Shown one piece after another: positions 1 through 10,022 of a DNA stretch of 22,500 bases (position 1 is its first letter; the number at the start of each line of letters is the position of its first letter). The DNA is from Cryptomeria japonica (Eukaryota > Streptophyta > Pinopsida > Cupressales > Cupressaceae). The stretch spans positions 7,501 to 30,000 of the forward strand of contig NW_026729342.1 of assembly GCF_030272615.1 (NCBI RefSeq), in the 5' to 3' direction. Both the position numbers and the translations under genes were made by a program. A model generated the notes under the pieces. It was not told the origin of the DNA. It did not search any database and saw only the letters and a list, made by a program, of their open reading frames with translations.

Positions 1-170
1 GGGTGCGCACCTCGCGTGCACCTTCGCTGCGGTGGGCACCTTGGCTGGGTTGCGCGCCTTGGTGGGCACCATGCAGTGCACGAAGTCGGAGCCCGGATTG
101 CCCCGGGCGCGCACCTCCGCCAGGGTGGGCACCTTGGTGCGCACAACTTGCCTGGGCTGCGCACCAGGAA

Positions 171-1883
171 GGGCTCAAGATGGCACCCGCGTTCCGTTTT
201 TTTCACTATCTTTCAGAACGGAAATTTTAAAATCTCGTTTTTTTTTGCCTTTTCTGGAAATTAGTGAAGGCAGCGCATCAAAGGTGCGCAACGCTGGTGC
301 GAACCTGGGAGCGCTCCGATGTGTGCTCCAAGGTGCGGCGTGCACGAAGTCGGACCCCGGTTTGCCCCGGGTGCGCACCTCGCGTGCACCTTGGTGCGCA
401 CACCTTGGCTGGGTTGCGCGCCCTGGTGGGCACCATGGTGCGCACCAAGGAGCGCTCCGAAGTGTGCTCCAAGGTGCGGCGTGCACGAAGTCGGAGCCCG
501 GTTTGCCCCGGGTGCGCACCTCGCGTGCACCTTCGCCGCGGTGGGCACCATGGCGTGCACGAAGTCGGAGCCCGGTTTGCCCCGGGTGCGCACCTCGCGT
601 GCACCTTCGCCGGGGTGGGCACCTTGGTGTGCAGACCTTGGCTGGGTTGCGCGCCCTGGTGGGCACCATGGTGCGCACCAAGGAGCGCTCCGAAGTGTGC
701 TCCAAGGTGCGGCCTGCACGAAGTCGGAGCCCGGTTTGCCCCGGGTGTGCACCTCGGGTGGGCACCTTGGTGCGCATGCCTTGCCTGGGCTGCGCACCAG
801 GGCGGGCTCAAGATGGCACCCGCGTTCCTTTTTTTTCACTATCTTTCAAAACGGAAATTTTAAAATCTCATTTTTTTTTGCCTTTTTCTGGAAATTAGTG
901 AAGGCAGCGCATCAAAGGTGCGCACCTCGCTGCCCACCACGGTGCGCAACGCCGGTGGGCACCCGGGAGTGCTTCGAAGTGTGCTCCAAGGTGCTGCGTG
1001 CACGTTGTCGGAGCCCGGTTTGCCCCGGGTGCGCACCTCGCGTGCACCTTCGTCGGGGTGGGCACCTTGGCTGGGTTTGCCCCGGCTGCGCTCCGAAGCG
1101 GGGTTATTGGAGCGCCGCCTCTTTTTTTGTCGGAGCGTTTGGTGGGGTTTCTCGCATTGGCTCTTCCGAGGCCCGGTTGCCACCCTGGCGCGCACGAAGT
1201 CGGAAGTAGGGTTAATTGCCCGGGTGCGCACCTTTGCCAGGGTGGGCACCTTACCTGGGCTGCGCACCAGGGCGGGCTCAAGATGGCACGCGCGTTCCGT
1301 TTTTTTCACTATCTTTCAAAACGGAAATTTTAAAATCTCCTTTTTTTTTTGCCTTTTCTGGAAATTAGTGAAGGCAGCGCATCAAAGGTGCGCACCTCGC
1401 TGCCCACCTTGGTGTGCTCTGAGGTGCGCACCCGGGAGCGCTACGAAGTGTGCTCCAAGGTGCGGCGTGCACGTTGTCGGAGCCCGGTTTGCCCCGGGTG
1501 CGCACCTCGCCTGCACCTTGGCCGGGGTGGGCACCTTGGCTGGGTTTGCCCAGGGTGCGCTCCGAAGCGGGGTTACTGGAGCGCCCCCTCTTTTTTTGTC
1601 AGAGCGTTTGGTGGGGTTTCTCGCATTGGCTCTTCCCAGGCCCGGTTGTTGGGTGCGCTCCCACCCTGGCGCGCGCGAAGTTGGAAGTTGGGTTAATTGC
1701 CCGGGCGCGCACCTTCGCCAGGGTGGGCACCTTGGTGCGCACACCTTGGCTGGGCTGCGCACCAGGGCGGGCTCAAGATGGCACCAGCATTCCCTTTTTC
1801 TCACTATCTTTCAAAACGGAAATTTTAAAATCTCGTTTTTTTTTTGCCTTTTATGGAAATTAGTGAAGGCATCGCATCAAAGG
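171..1883. repeat. AT-rich island modules in unit 1 (171-284, 804-918, 1274-1388, 1769-1883)
   Basis: Four islands of 114-115 bp interrupt the GC-rich repeats. Each begins GGGCTCAAGATGGCAC, carries a T-run, CACTATCTTTC, AACGG, the palindrome ATTTTAAAAT, a second T-run of 8-10, then GCCTTTT(C)TGGAAATTAGTGAAGGC and ends GCGCATCAAAGG. They differ by a few bases, mainly T-run length. A truncated copy lies at 2867-2921 (only the TGCCTTTTCTGGAAATT half) and a divergent one at 3547-3665, before the 5S region. Function is unknown. The evenly placed islands could be Pol I terminator regions, replication-related sites or nucleosome-depleted sites, but no known motif decides this. Confidence 0.85.
1076..1705. 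repeat. TTTGCCC-to-GGGTTAATTG element pair, unit 1 (1076-1224 and 1545-1705)
   Basis: Two related elements of 149 and 161 bp. Each starts TTTGCCC, has an inverted pair GCGCTCC ... GGAGCGC around about 14 nt, a T-run (CTCTTTTTTTGTC), TTTGGTGGGGTTTCTCGCATTGGCTCTTCC, and ends with GAAGT-GGAAGT-GGGTTAATTGCCCGGG. The longer one has about a dozen extra bases (TTGGGTGCGCTCC). The end motif resembles the GGAAGTTGGGGTCGATG block upstream of the Pol I start motifs further right, so the element may be an old relative of promoter-upstream sequence. No start motif is present here. Confidence 0.75.
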
Positions 1884-2099
1884 TGCGCACCTCGCTGCCC
1901 ACCTTGGTGTGCTCCGAGGTGCCCACCACGGTGCGCAACGCCGGTGCGAACCCGGGAGCGCCCCGATGTGTGCTCCAAGGTGCGGCGTGCACGAAGTCGG
2001 ACCCCGGTTTGCCCCGGGTGCGCACCTCGCGTGCACCTTGGTGCGCACACCTTGGCTGGGTTGCGCGGCCTGGTGGGCACCATGGTGCGCACCAAGGAG

Positions 2100-2870
2100 C
2101 GCTCCGAAGTGTGCTCCAAGGTGCGGCGTGCACGAAGTCGGAGCCCGGTTTGCCCCGGGTACGCACCTCGCGTGCACCTTCGCCGGGGTGGGCACCTCGG
2201 CTGGGTTGCGCGCCCTGGTGCGCACCAAGGAGCGCTCCGAAGTGTGCTCCAAGGTGCGGCGTGCACGAAGTCGGAGCCCGGTTTGCCCCGGGTGCGCACC
2301 TTCGCCGCGGTGCGCACCATGGCGTGCACGAAGTCGGAGCCCGGTTTGCCCCGGGTGCGCACCTCGCGTGCACCTTCGGCGGGGTTGCGCGCCCTGGTGG
2401 GCACCATGGTGCGCACCAAGGAGCGCTCCGAAGTGTGCTCCAAGGTGCGGCGTGCACGAAGTCGGAGCCCGGTTTGCCCCGGGTGCGCACCTCGCGTGCA
2501 CCTTCGGCGGGGTTGCGCGCCCTGGTGGGCACCATGGTGCGCACCAAGGAGCGCTCCGAAGTGTGCTCCAAGGTGCGGCGTGCACGAAGTCGGAGCCCGG
2601 TTTGCCCCGGGTGCGCACCTCGCGTGCACCTTCGCCGCGGTGGGCACCATGGCGTGCACGAAGTCGGAGCCCGGTTTGCCCCGGGTGCGCACCTCGCGTG
2701 CACCTTCGCCGGGGTGGGCACCTCGGCTGGGTTGCGCGCCCTGGTGCGCACCAAGGAGCGCTCCGAAGTGTGCTCCAAGGTGCGGCGTGCACGAAGTCGG
2801 AGCCCGGTTTGCCCCGGGTGCGCACCTCGCGTGCACCTTCGCCAGGGTGGGCACCTCGGTGCGCACACTC
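2100..2870. repeat. GC-rich 128-bp sub-repeat array, unit 1
   Basis: Repeated blocks of GAGCGCTCCGAAGTGTGCTC, GTGCGGCGTGCACGAAGTC, GGAGCCCGGTTTGCCCCGGG and GTGCGCACCTCGCGTGCACC, joined by variable linkers (GGCACCATGGTGCGCACC and similar). Two neighbouring full repeats are 128 bp apart (2355 and 2483), and other copies have lost or gained linkers. The palindromes GGTGCGCACC, CCATGG, GAGCGCTC and CCCGGG recur in each copy. The lack of TAA, TAG and TGA in this vocabulary keeps frames open in both directions. Confidence 0.85.
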
Positions 2871-2921
2871 TCAATGTTTTCTTGCCTTTTCTGGAAATTG
2901 GTGAAGGCAGCGCATCAAAGG

Positions 2922-3546
2922 TGCGCACCTCGGTGTGCTCCGAGGTGCGAACCCGAGAGCGCTCCGAGGTGCCCACGAAGTCGAAAGTCGGGTTAATTGC
3001 ATTGTTTTCCCCGGGTGCGCTCCGAGGTGCGCAACATCGGCGCGCACCAAGGAGGGCTCCGAAGTGTGCTCCAAGGTGCGCACGATGGCGTGCACCTCTG
3101 GTGCGCACGATTCGGAGCTCGGTTTGACCGGGGTGCGCACACCTTGGCTGGGTTGCGCACCTTTTGTGCGCTCCAAGGTGCGCACGAAGTCGGAGCTCGG
3201 TTTGCCCCGGGTGCGCACCTTCGCCAGGGTGCGCACCTTGATGCGCACGCCTTGGCTGGGCTGCGCACCTTGGTGGGCGCCATGGTGCGCACCTTTCGTG
3301 CGCTCCAAGGTGCGCACGAAGTCGGAGCTCGGTTTGCCCCGGGTGCGCACCTTGGTGGGCGCCATGGTGCACTCCGAGGTGCCCAAGATTGGTGCGCACC
3401 AAGGAGCGCTCCGAAGTGCGCTCCAAGGTGCGCGCGAAGTCGAAAGTTGGGTTAATTGTCCGGTTTGCCTCGGGTGCGCACCTTGCGTGCACCTTCGCCA
3501 GGGTGGGCGCCTTGGTGCGCACACCTTGGCTGGGCTGCGCACACCT
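2922..3546. repeat. Divergent GTGCGCACC repeats left of 5S copy 1
   Basis: A more diverged version of the GC-rich vocabulary: repeats of GCACGAAGTCGGAGCTCGG and TTTGCCCCGGGTGCGCACC, with GGGCGCCATGGTGCGCACC linkers. It contains two GTCGAAAGT-GGGTTAATTG motifs (about 2977-3000 and 3436-3458). The equivalent in unit 2 is 10847-11471. No gene is seen. Confidence 0.7.
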
Positions 3547-3665
3547 TGGCACCCGCGTTTCCTTCATTTTAAATTTTTTTTTTTTACAATCTCTCAAGTG
3601 GGAAATTCTATAATCTCAACTTTTTTTGCCTTTTCAGGAAACTTTTGAATGGAGCGCATCATTGG

Positions 3666-4075
3666 TGCGCTCCGAAGTGTGCTCCAAAGCTCTCTCCAGC
3701 TGCGTGCACCTGCCCCGGCCGCGCGACCCGGCCCCGCCCAGCTTCGCTCACCTGTCCCGGGCGTCTGGTGCGGAACCTTAGAGTAAGAAACATCACCGTG
3801 CACCTTGGCCAACGTGCGCGACTCGACCGAGCGCGCACTGGCCGAGGTGCACACCGATTTCACCTGGGTGCGCGCGCAGCACCTCGGGCGCACCGGGGTG
3901 CGCGCACAACGCCCGGGTTGCACCGTGGCCTGTGTGCTCGGGGCGCCTCGGGTGCGCGCTCGGTGTCGCCCCCCGCGCGCGCGGTAGTGCGGGCAGCGCA
4001 CCCCGGCCCGGCCCGGCCCCGACGAGAACGCAAACGGGCAAAAGGTTTATTCAAATAGCATTGCGACGCCCGGCG
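3666..4075. other. GC-rich spacer 3' of 5S copy 1, no gene seen
   Basis: This mostly single-copy, very GC-rich stretch lies between the divergent AT island and the 5S terminator (equivalent 11591-11999 in unit 2). It holds GTGCGCGC-type dinucleotide-rich sequence and GGCCCGGCCC runs. As it lies 3' of the minus-strand 5S, it would be read only by Pol III run-on or by + strand spacer transcription. The two copies differ here by three one-base indels. Confidence 0.6.
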
Positions 4076-4088
4076 AAAAACTAAAAAA
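4076..4088 (-). terminator. Pol III terminator of 5S copy 1
   Basis: Directly after the 5S 3' end on the minus strand there is a run of six T (complement of 4083-4088), then AG, then five T (complement of 4076-4080). Runs of four or more T on the coding strand stop Pol III, so this is a main and a back-up terminator. Confidence 0.85.
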
Positions 4089-4206
4089 GGGTGCAACACC
4101 GGGACTTCCCGGGAGGTCACCCATCCCAGTACTACTCCGGCCCAAGCGCGCTTAACTGCGGAGTTCTGATGGGATCCGGTGCACTAACGCTGGTATGATC
4201 GCACCC
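4089..4206 (-). rRNA. 5S ribosomal RNA gene, copy 1 (inside the 35S rDNA spacer)
   Basis: Seen: read on the minus strand, the 118-bp segment starts GGGTGCGATCATACCAGC and ends GGTGTTGCACCC, the two ends pairing as helix I of 5S rRNA. The internal Pol III control regions are intact: box A (AGTTAAGCGCGCTT, complement of 4144-4157), the intermediate element around 4129-4141 and box C (GGATGGGTGACC, complement of 4115-4126). Known: 5S rRNA joins the central protuberance of the large ribosomal subunit and is made by Pol III with TFIIIA. Length matches the plant gene (118 plus one or two terminal U). Orientation is opposite to the Pol I promoters to the right, so 5S and 35S transcription converge on neither gene body. 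There are no disruptions, so it is probably functional. The sequence resembles gymnosperm 5S more than angiosperm 5S, judged from memory. Confidence 0.97.
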
Positions 4207-4234
4207 GTTATGAGCTTGTCGCAGTGTGTACTTA
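4207..4234 (-). promoter_or_regulatory. 5S copy 1 upstream start region
   Basis: On the minus strand the base before the 5S start is C, a GC dinucleotide lies at about -9/-8, and TAAGTA lies at about -28 to -23. Plant 5S genes typically have C at -1, a GC near -12 and a TATA-like box near -28. The C and the position of the AT-rich hexamer fit, but the TATA match is weak and the GC is shifted. Confidence 0.5.
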
Positions 4235-4560
4235 GCAAACCGCGACCCACGTGCGAATCCACCCCGGCCACCCACCCCCGTCGAGGTGCACACCCTCCCT
4301 CGCGAAGTGCGCCCCGTTCGCCAAGTGTGAGCCCTGCCCGGGTGCGCGCACCTTGCTAGGGCGTCGGGTGTGCACCCGGCCCGGCCTACGTGCGTGCACC
4401 TGGAGGGGGCGTCGTGTGCGTGCAGTGTCCCGTCTGCAACGCGGTGCCCACACACCACCTCGGGCGCAACGACCTGCGCTCACATGTGGGCCGAGTGCAC
4501 CTTGGTGCATGTTCGGGGCGCCTCGGGTGCACGCTCGATCTTGCCCCGGTGCACCAAGGC
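4235..4560. other. GC-rich spacer 5' of 5S copy 1, no gene seen
   Basis: This stretch lies upstream of the minus-strand 5S gene and is rich in GTGCACC and GTGCGCACC words without clear periodicity. The unit 2 equivalent is about 12159-12488, with a GCA triplet and one A inserted. I see no promoter motif beyond the 5S start region. Confidence 0.55.
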
Positions 4561-4960
4561 GCTCGGTTTGCCCCGGGTGCGCACTTGGTGCAAGGTGGGC
4601 ACCCAAAATAGGGATCAAGCACCAAAACACAAGTTTCGGGATGCAAAATGGGACCCAAGGACCACAAATGCGTTCCAAGACCCATGATGGGTCCACGAGA
4701 ACAAAAATGTGTTCCGAGACTTAATAAACAAATATTGGGTTTTAGGAGAAGAAACATGCTCTGATGCCCAAAACGAGAATCGACCCCGAAAAGGCCACAG
4801 GCCAAAAGTGGGATGCGAGACAAAAAAAAATGGGACCCGAGGACCAAAATTGGGTTCCCAGGTCGAAGACAGGGCAACCGGACAAGAAACGACCTCTAAG
4901 GCTCGAAATGAGTCCCGACGACTAAAACTTGACAAGAAGCACCCATCAGGCACCCAACTC
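4560..4960. repeat. A-rich degenerate repeat stretch, unit 1
   Basis: The base composition changes sharply here to A-rich sequence with a loose recurring phrase such as AAAATGGGACC, AGGACCAAAA and TGGGTTCC at roughly 15-40 bp intervals. It includes AATAAACAAATATTGGGTTTTAG, a locally very AT-rich patch. The copy in unit 2 is about 12488-12888. It reads like a decayed minisatellite between 5S and the CACCC tract, and no gene is seen. Confidence 0.6.
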
Positions 4961-5460
4961 GACACCCATGGGATGCCGACCCACCCGGGCTTCCACCTAG
5001 CACACCTTGGCACCCACCCACCCTCGCACCCAACCTCGCACCCAACTTAGCACCTTTGAACCCACATTGGCACTCACCCTGACCCTGGCACCTTGGAACC
5101 CACATTGGCACTCACCTTGACCCTGGCACCCACCTTTGCACTCACCTTGGGACCCACCCTGGCTCCCACCTCGGCACCCACCCAGACACCCACCTTGGTT
5201 CCTTGGCACCCACCTTGGATCCTTGGCACCCACCCCGACACCCACCTTGGCACGCAACTTGGCTACTTGCCACCCACCTTGGCTCCTTGACGCCCACCCC
5301 GACAACCACCCCGTGACCTACCCTGGCTAGGGTTGGTGCACACCCACCCTGGTGCCCACCTTGGCACCCACCCTATGACCCACCTTGGCACGCACCTTAG
5401 TACCCACCCCGTTACCCACCCTAGGACCCACCCCGTGACCCACCTTGGCCAGGGTGGGTG
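4961..5460. repeat. CACCC minisatellite, unit 1 (truncated)
   Basis: Degenerate 10-12-bp tandem repeat with consensus close to CACCCACCTTGG, with variants such as CACCCCGTGACC. The minus strand is G-rich. The tract stops abruptly at 5460 after CCAGGGTGGGTG, where GC-rich module sequence starts. Confidence 0.9.
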
Positions 5461-5499
5461 CCTTGGTGCGCACAACTTGCCTGGGCTGCACACCAGGGC

Positions 5500-7455
5500 G
5501 GGCTCAAGATGGCACCCGCGTTCCGTTTTTTTCACTATCTTTCAAAACGGAAATTTTAAAATCTCATTTTTTTCTTTTTTTTGCCTTTTCTGGAAATTAG
5601 TGAAGGCAGCGCATCAAAGGTGCGCAATGCTGGTGCGAACCCGGGAGCGCTCCGATGTGTGCTCCAAGGTGCGGCGTGCACGAAGTCCGAGCCCGGTTTG
5701 CCCCGGGTGCGCACCTCGCGTGCACCTTCGCCGGGGTGAGCACCTTGGCTGGGTTGCGCGCCCTGGTGCGTACCAAGGAGCGCTCTGAAGTGTGCTCCAA
5801 GGTGCGGCGTGCACGAAGTCGGAGCCCGGTTTGCCCCGGGTGTGCACCTCGGGTGCGCACCTCGCGTGCACCTTCGCTGCGGTGGGCACCTTGGCTGGGT
5901 TGCGCGCCTTGGTGGGCACCATGCAGTGCACGAAGTCGGAGCCCGGTTTGCCCCGGGCGCGCACCTCCGCCAGGTGTGGGCACCTTGGTGCGCACAACTT
6001 GCCTGGGCTGCGCATCAGGAAGGGCTCAAGATGGCACCCGCGTTCCGTTTTTTTCACTATCTTTCAGAACGGAAATTTTAAAATATCGTTTTTTTTTGCC
6101 TTTTCTGGAAATTAGTGAAGGCAGCGCATCAAAGGTGCGCAACGCTGGTGCGAACCTGGGAGCGCTCCGATGTGTGCTCCAAGGTGCGGCGTGCACGAAG
6201 TCGGAGCCCGGTTTGCCTCGGGTGCGCCCTGGTGGGCACCATGGTGCGCACCAAGGAGCGCTCCGAAGTGTGCTCCAAGGTGCGGCCTGCACGAAGTCGG
6301 AGCCCGGTTTGCCCCGGGTGTGCACCTCGGGTGGGCACCTTGGTGCGCATGCCTTGCCTGGGCTGCGCACCAGGGCGGGCTCAAGATGGCACCCGCGTTC
6401 CTTTTTTTTCACTATCTTTCAAAACGGAAATTTTAAAATCTCATTTTTTTTTGCCTTTTTCTGGAAATTAGTGAAGGCAGCGCATCAAAGGTGCGCACCT
6501 CGCTGCCCACCACGGTGCGCAACGCCGGTGGGCACCCGGGAGTGCTTCGAAGTGTGCTCCAAGGTGCTGCGTGCACGTTGTCGGAGCCCGGTTTGCCCCG
6601 GGTGCGCACCTCGCGTGCACCTTCGTCGGGGTGGGCACCTTGGCTTGGTTTGCCCCGGCTGCGCTCCGAAGCGGGGTTATTGGAGCGCCGCCTCTTTTTT
6701 TGTCGGAGCGTTTGGTGGGGTTTCTCGCATTGGCTCTTCCGAGGCCCGGTTGCCACCCTGGCGCGCACGAAGTCGGAAGTAGGGTTAATTGCCCGGGTGC
6801 GCACCTTTGCCAGGGTGGCACCTTACCTGGGCTGCGCACCAGGGCGGGCTCAAGATGGCACGCGCGTTCCGTTTTTTTCACTATCTTTCAAAACGGAAAT
6901 TTTAAAATCTCCTTTTTTTTTTGCCTTTTCTGGAAATTAGTGAAGGCAGCGCATCAAAGGTGCGCACCTCGCTGCCCACCTTGGTGTGCTCTGAGGTGCG
7001 CACCCGGGAGCGCTACGAAGTGTGCTCCAAGGTGCGGCGTGCACGTTGTCGGAGCCCGGTTTGCCCCGGGTGCGCACCTCGCCTGCACCTTGGCCGGGGT
7101 GGGCACCTTGGCTGGGTTTGCCCAGGGTGCGCTCCGAAGCGGGGTTACTGGAGCGCCCCCTCTTTTTTTGTCAGAGAGTTTGGTGGGGTTTCTCGCATTG
7201 GCTCTTCCCAGGCCCGGTTGTTGGGTGCGCTCCCACCCTGGCGCGCGCGAAGTTGGAAGTTGGGTTAATTGCCCGGGCGCGCACCTTCGCCAGGGTGGGC
7301 ACCTTGGTGCGCAAACCTTGGCTGGGCTGCGCACCAGGGCGGGCTCAAGATGGCACCAGCATTCCCTTTTTCTCACTATCTTTCAAAACGGAAATTTTAA
7401 AATCTCGTTTTTTTTTTGCCTTTTATGGAAATTAGTGAAGGCATCGCATCAAAGG
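5500..7455. repeat. AT-rich island modules in the partial unit (5500-5620, 6022-6135, 6377-6491, 6846-6960, 7341-7455)
   Basis: Five copies of the same island. The 5500-5620 copy has a longer, C-interrupted T-run and is 121 bp; the others are 114-115 bp. The 6377, 6846 and 7341 copies correspond in order and in private variants to the 804, 1274 and 1769 islands of unit 1, showing that multi-module blocks were copied rather than single islands. Confidence 0.85.
6649..7277. repeat. TTTGCCC-to-GGGTTAATTG element pair, partial unit (6649-6797 and 7117-7277)
   Basis: Same pair of elements as at 1076-1705, 149 and 161 bp. The second carries GAGAGTTTGG where the others read GAGCGTTTGG. Confidence 0.75.
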
Positions 7456-8094
7456 TGCGCACCTCGCTGCCCACCTTGGTGTGCTCCGAGGTGCCCACCA
7501 CGGTGCGCAACGCCGGTGCGAACCCGGGAGCGCCCCGATGTGTGCTCCAAGGTGCGGCGTGCACGAAGTCGGACCCCGGTTTGCCCCGGGTGCGCACCTC
7601 GCGTGCACCTTGGTGCGCACACCTTGGCTGGGTTGCGCGGCCTGGTGGGCACCATGGTGCGCACCAAGGAGCGCTCCGAAGTGTGCTCCAAGGTGCGGCG
7701 TGCACGAAGTCGGAGCCCGGTTTGCCCCGGGTGCGCACCTTCGCCGCGGTGGGCACCATGGCGTGCACGAAGTCGGAGCCCGGTTTGCCCCGGGTGCGCA
7801 CCTCGCGTGCACCTTCGCCGGGGTGGGCACCTCGGCTGGGTTGCGCGCCCTGGTGCGCACCAAGGAGCGCTCTGAAGTGTGCTCCAAGGTGCGGCGTGCA
7901 CGAAGTCGGAGCCCGGTTTGCCCCGGGTGTGCACCTCGCGTGCACCTTCGCTGCGGTGGGCACCTTGGCTGGGTTGCGCGCCTTGGTGGGCACCATGCAG
8001 TGCACGAAGTCGGAGCCCGGTTTGCCCCGGGCGCGCACCTCCGCCAGGGTGGGCACCTTGGTGCGCACAACTTGCCTGGGCTGCGCACCAGGAA

Positions 8095-9806
8095 GGGCTC
8101 AAGATGGCACCCGCGTTCCGTTTTTTTCACTATCTTTCAGAACGGAAATTTTAAAATATCGTTTTTTTTTGCCTTTTCTGGAAATTAGTGAAGGCAGCGC
8201 ATCAAAGGTGCGCAACGCTGGTGCGAACCTGGGAGCGCTCCGATGTGTGCTCCAAGGTGCGGCGTGCACGAAGTCGGACCCCGGTTTGCCCCGGGTGCGC
8301 ACCTCGCGTGCACCTTGGTGCGCACACCTTGGCTGGGTTGCGCGCCCTGGTGGGCACCATGGTGCGCACCAAGGAGCGCTCCGAAGTGTGCTCCAAGGTG
8401 CGGCGTGCACGAAGTCGGAGCCCGGTTTGCCCCGGGTGCGCACCTCGCGTGCACCTTCGCCGCGGTGGGCACCATGGCGTGCACGAAGTCGGAGCCCGGT
8501 TTGCCCCGGGTGCGCACCTCGCGTGCACCTTCGCCGGGGTGGGCACCTTGGTGTGCAGACCTTGGCTGGGTTGCGCGCCCTGGTGGGCACCATGGTGCGC
8601 ACCAAGGAGCGCTCCGAAGTGTGCTCCAAGGTGCGGCCTGCACGAAGTCGGAGCCCGGTTTGCCCCGGGTGTGCACCTCGGGTGGGCACCTTGGTGCGCA
8701 TGCCTTGCCTGGGCTGCGCACCAGGGCGGGCTCAAGATGGCACCCGCGTTCCTTTTTTTTCACTATCTTTCAAAACGGAAATTTTAAAATCTCATTTTTT
8801 TTTGCCTTTTTCTGGAAATTAGTGAAGGCAGCGCATCAAAGGTGCGCACCTCGCTGCCCACCACGGTGCGCAACGCCGGTGGGCACCCGGGAGTGCTTCG
8901 AAGTGTGCTCCAAGGTGCTGCGTGCACGTTGTCGGAGCCCGGTTTCCCCGGGTGCGCACCTCGCGTGCACCTTCGTCGGGGTGGGCACCTTGGCTGGGTT
9001 TGCCCCGGCTGCGCTCCGAAGCGGGGTTATTGGAGCGCCGCCTCTTTTTTTGTCGGAGCGTTTGGTGGGGTTTCTCGCATTGGCTCTTCCGAGGCCCGGT
9101 TGCCACCCTGGCGCGCACGAAGTCGGAAGTAGGGTTAATTGCCCGGGTGCGCACCTTTGCCAGGGTGGGCACCTTACCTGGGCTGCGCACCAGGGCGGGC
9201 TCAAGATGGCACGCGCGTTCCGTTTTTTTCACTATCTTTCAAAACGGAAATTTTAAAATCTCCTTTTTTTTTTGCCTTTTCTGGAAATTAGTGAAGGCAG
9301 CGCATCAAAGGTGCGCACCTCGCTGCCCACCTTGGTGTGCTCTGAGGTGCGCACCCGGGAGCGCTACGAAGTGTGCTCCAAGGTGCGGCGTGCACGTTGT
9401 CGGAGCCCGGTTTGCCCCGGGTGCGCACCTCGCCTGCACCTTGGCCGGGGTGGGCACCTTGGCTGGGTTTGCCCAGGGTGCGCTCCGAAGCGGGGTTACT
9501 GGAGCGCCCCCTCTTTTTTTGTCAGAGCGTTTGGTGGGGTTTCTCGCATTGGCTCTTCCCAGGCCCGGTTGTTGGGTGCGCTCCCACCCTGGCGCGCGCG
9601 AAGTTGGAAGTTGGGTTAATTGCCCGGGCGCGCACCTTCGCCAGGGTGGGCACCTTGGTGCGCACACCTTGGCTGGGCTGCGCACCAGGGCGGGCTCAAG
9701 ATGGCACCAGCATTCCCTTTTTCTCACTATCTTTCAAAACGGAAATTTTAAAATCTCGTTTTTTTTTTGCCTTTTATGGAAATTAGTGAAGGCATCGCAT
9801 CAAAGG
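8095..9806. repeat. AT-rich island modules in unit 2 (8095-8208, 8728-8842, 9197-9311, 9692-9806)
   Basis: Four full islands collinear with those of unit 1 at an offset of 7923-7924. A truncated island follows at 10792-10846 and a divergent one at 11472-11590, again matching unit 1. One change is CTCG to ATCG after the ATTTTAAAAT palindrome in the first island, a variant shared with the 6022-6135 island. Confidence 0.85.
8999..9628. repeat. TTTGCCC-to-GGGTTAATTG element pair, unit 2 (8999-9147 and 9468-9628)
   Basis: Same pair at an offset of 7923 from unit 1, with no difference that I noticed. Confidence 0.75.
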
Positions 9807-10022
9807 TGCGCACCTCGCTGCCCACCTTGGTGTGCTCCGAGGTGCCCACCACGGTGCGCAACGCCGGTGCGAACCCGGGAGCGCCCCGATGTGTGCTCCA
9901 AGGTGCGGCGTGCACGAAGTCGGACCCCGGTTTGCCCCGGGTGCGCACCTCGCGTGCACCTTGGTGCGCACACCTTGGCTGGGTTGCGCGGCCTGGTGGG
10001 CACCATGGTGCGCACCAAGGAG

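Larger units (their letters stand above)
1..5460. repeat. Higher-order IGS unit, copy 1 (carries a 5S gene)
   Basis: This 5.46-kb segment recurs at 7925-13388. Aligned by eye, the offset moves only from 7924 to 7928. I noted seven small indels (1-3 bp, near 1021, 2868, 3728, 3829, 3967, 4235, 4387) and two substitutions (near 106 and 237), consistent with more than 99% identity. Order inside: GC-rich modules with AT islands, a run of 128-bp sub-repeats (about 2100-2870), a divergent module, the 5S gene, an A-rich stretch, and a CACCC minisatellite that is cut off at 5460. The left end is the window edge, so the unit may extend further left. High identity implies recent duplication or ongoing homogenisation by unequal exchange. 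Confidence 0.9.
5461..7924. repeat. Partial higher-order IGS unit without a 5S gene
   Basis: This 2.46-kb segment is built from the same modules as the flanking units but lacks the 5S gene, the A-rich stretch and the CACCC tract. 5848-6210 matches the start of the window (1-363). A deletion near 6225 joins this to sequence like 644. 6377-7730 follows 804-2157 at an offset of about 5573, after which sub-repeats are missing until 7925, where the next full unit begins. It looks like the product of one or more unequal exchanges between spacer units. Its left edge at 5460/5461 is a sharp junction with the CACCC tract. Confidence 0.85.

Noticed and set aside
1-170. 3' end of 28S rRNA at the left edge
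   Set aside because: The left edge is already in GC-rich spacer modules identical to 7925 onward; no 28S sequence is seen.
918-2996. Long open reading frames (up to about 690 codons) in several frames across 1-13000
   Set aside because: They occur on both strands and in overlapping frames at once. The translations are low-complexity permutations of the same few words (CAPR, GAHL, VRT). They follow from GC-rich repeats lacking stop codons, and frames shift with repeat indels. There is no domain, codon-use or start-site support.
4076-4234. Cassandra-type retroelement carrying a 5S-like LTR
   Set aside because: The 5S is full length with intact Pol III boxes and terminator, and no LTR ends, primer-binding site or target-site duplications are visible around it.
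5461-7924. A transposon insertion between the two 5S-bearing units
   Set aside because: No terminal inverted repeats or target duplication; all of its sequence matches modules already present in the flanking units, so it is a spacer rearrangement.
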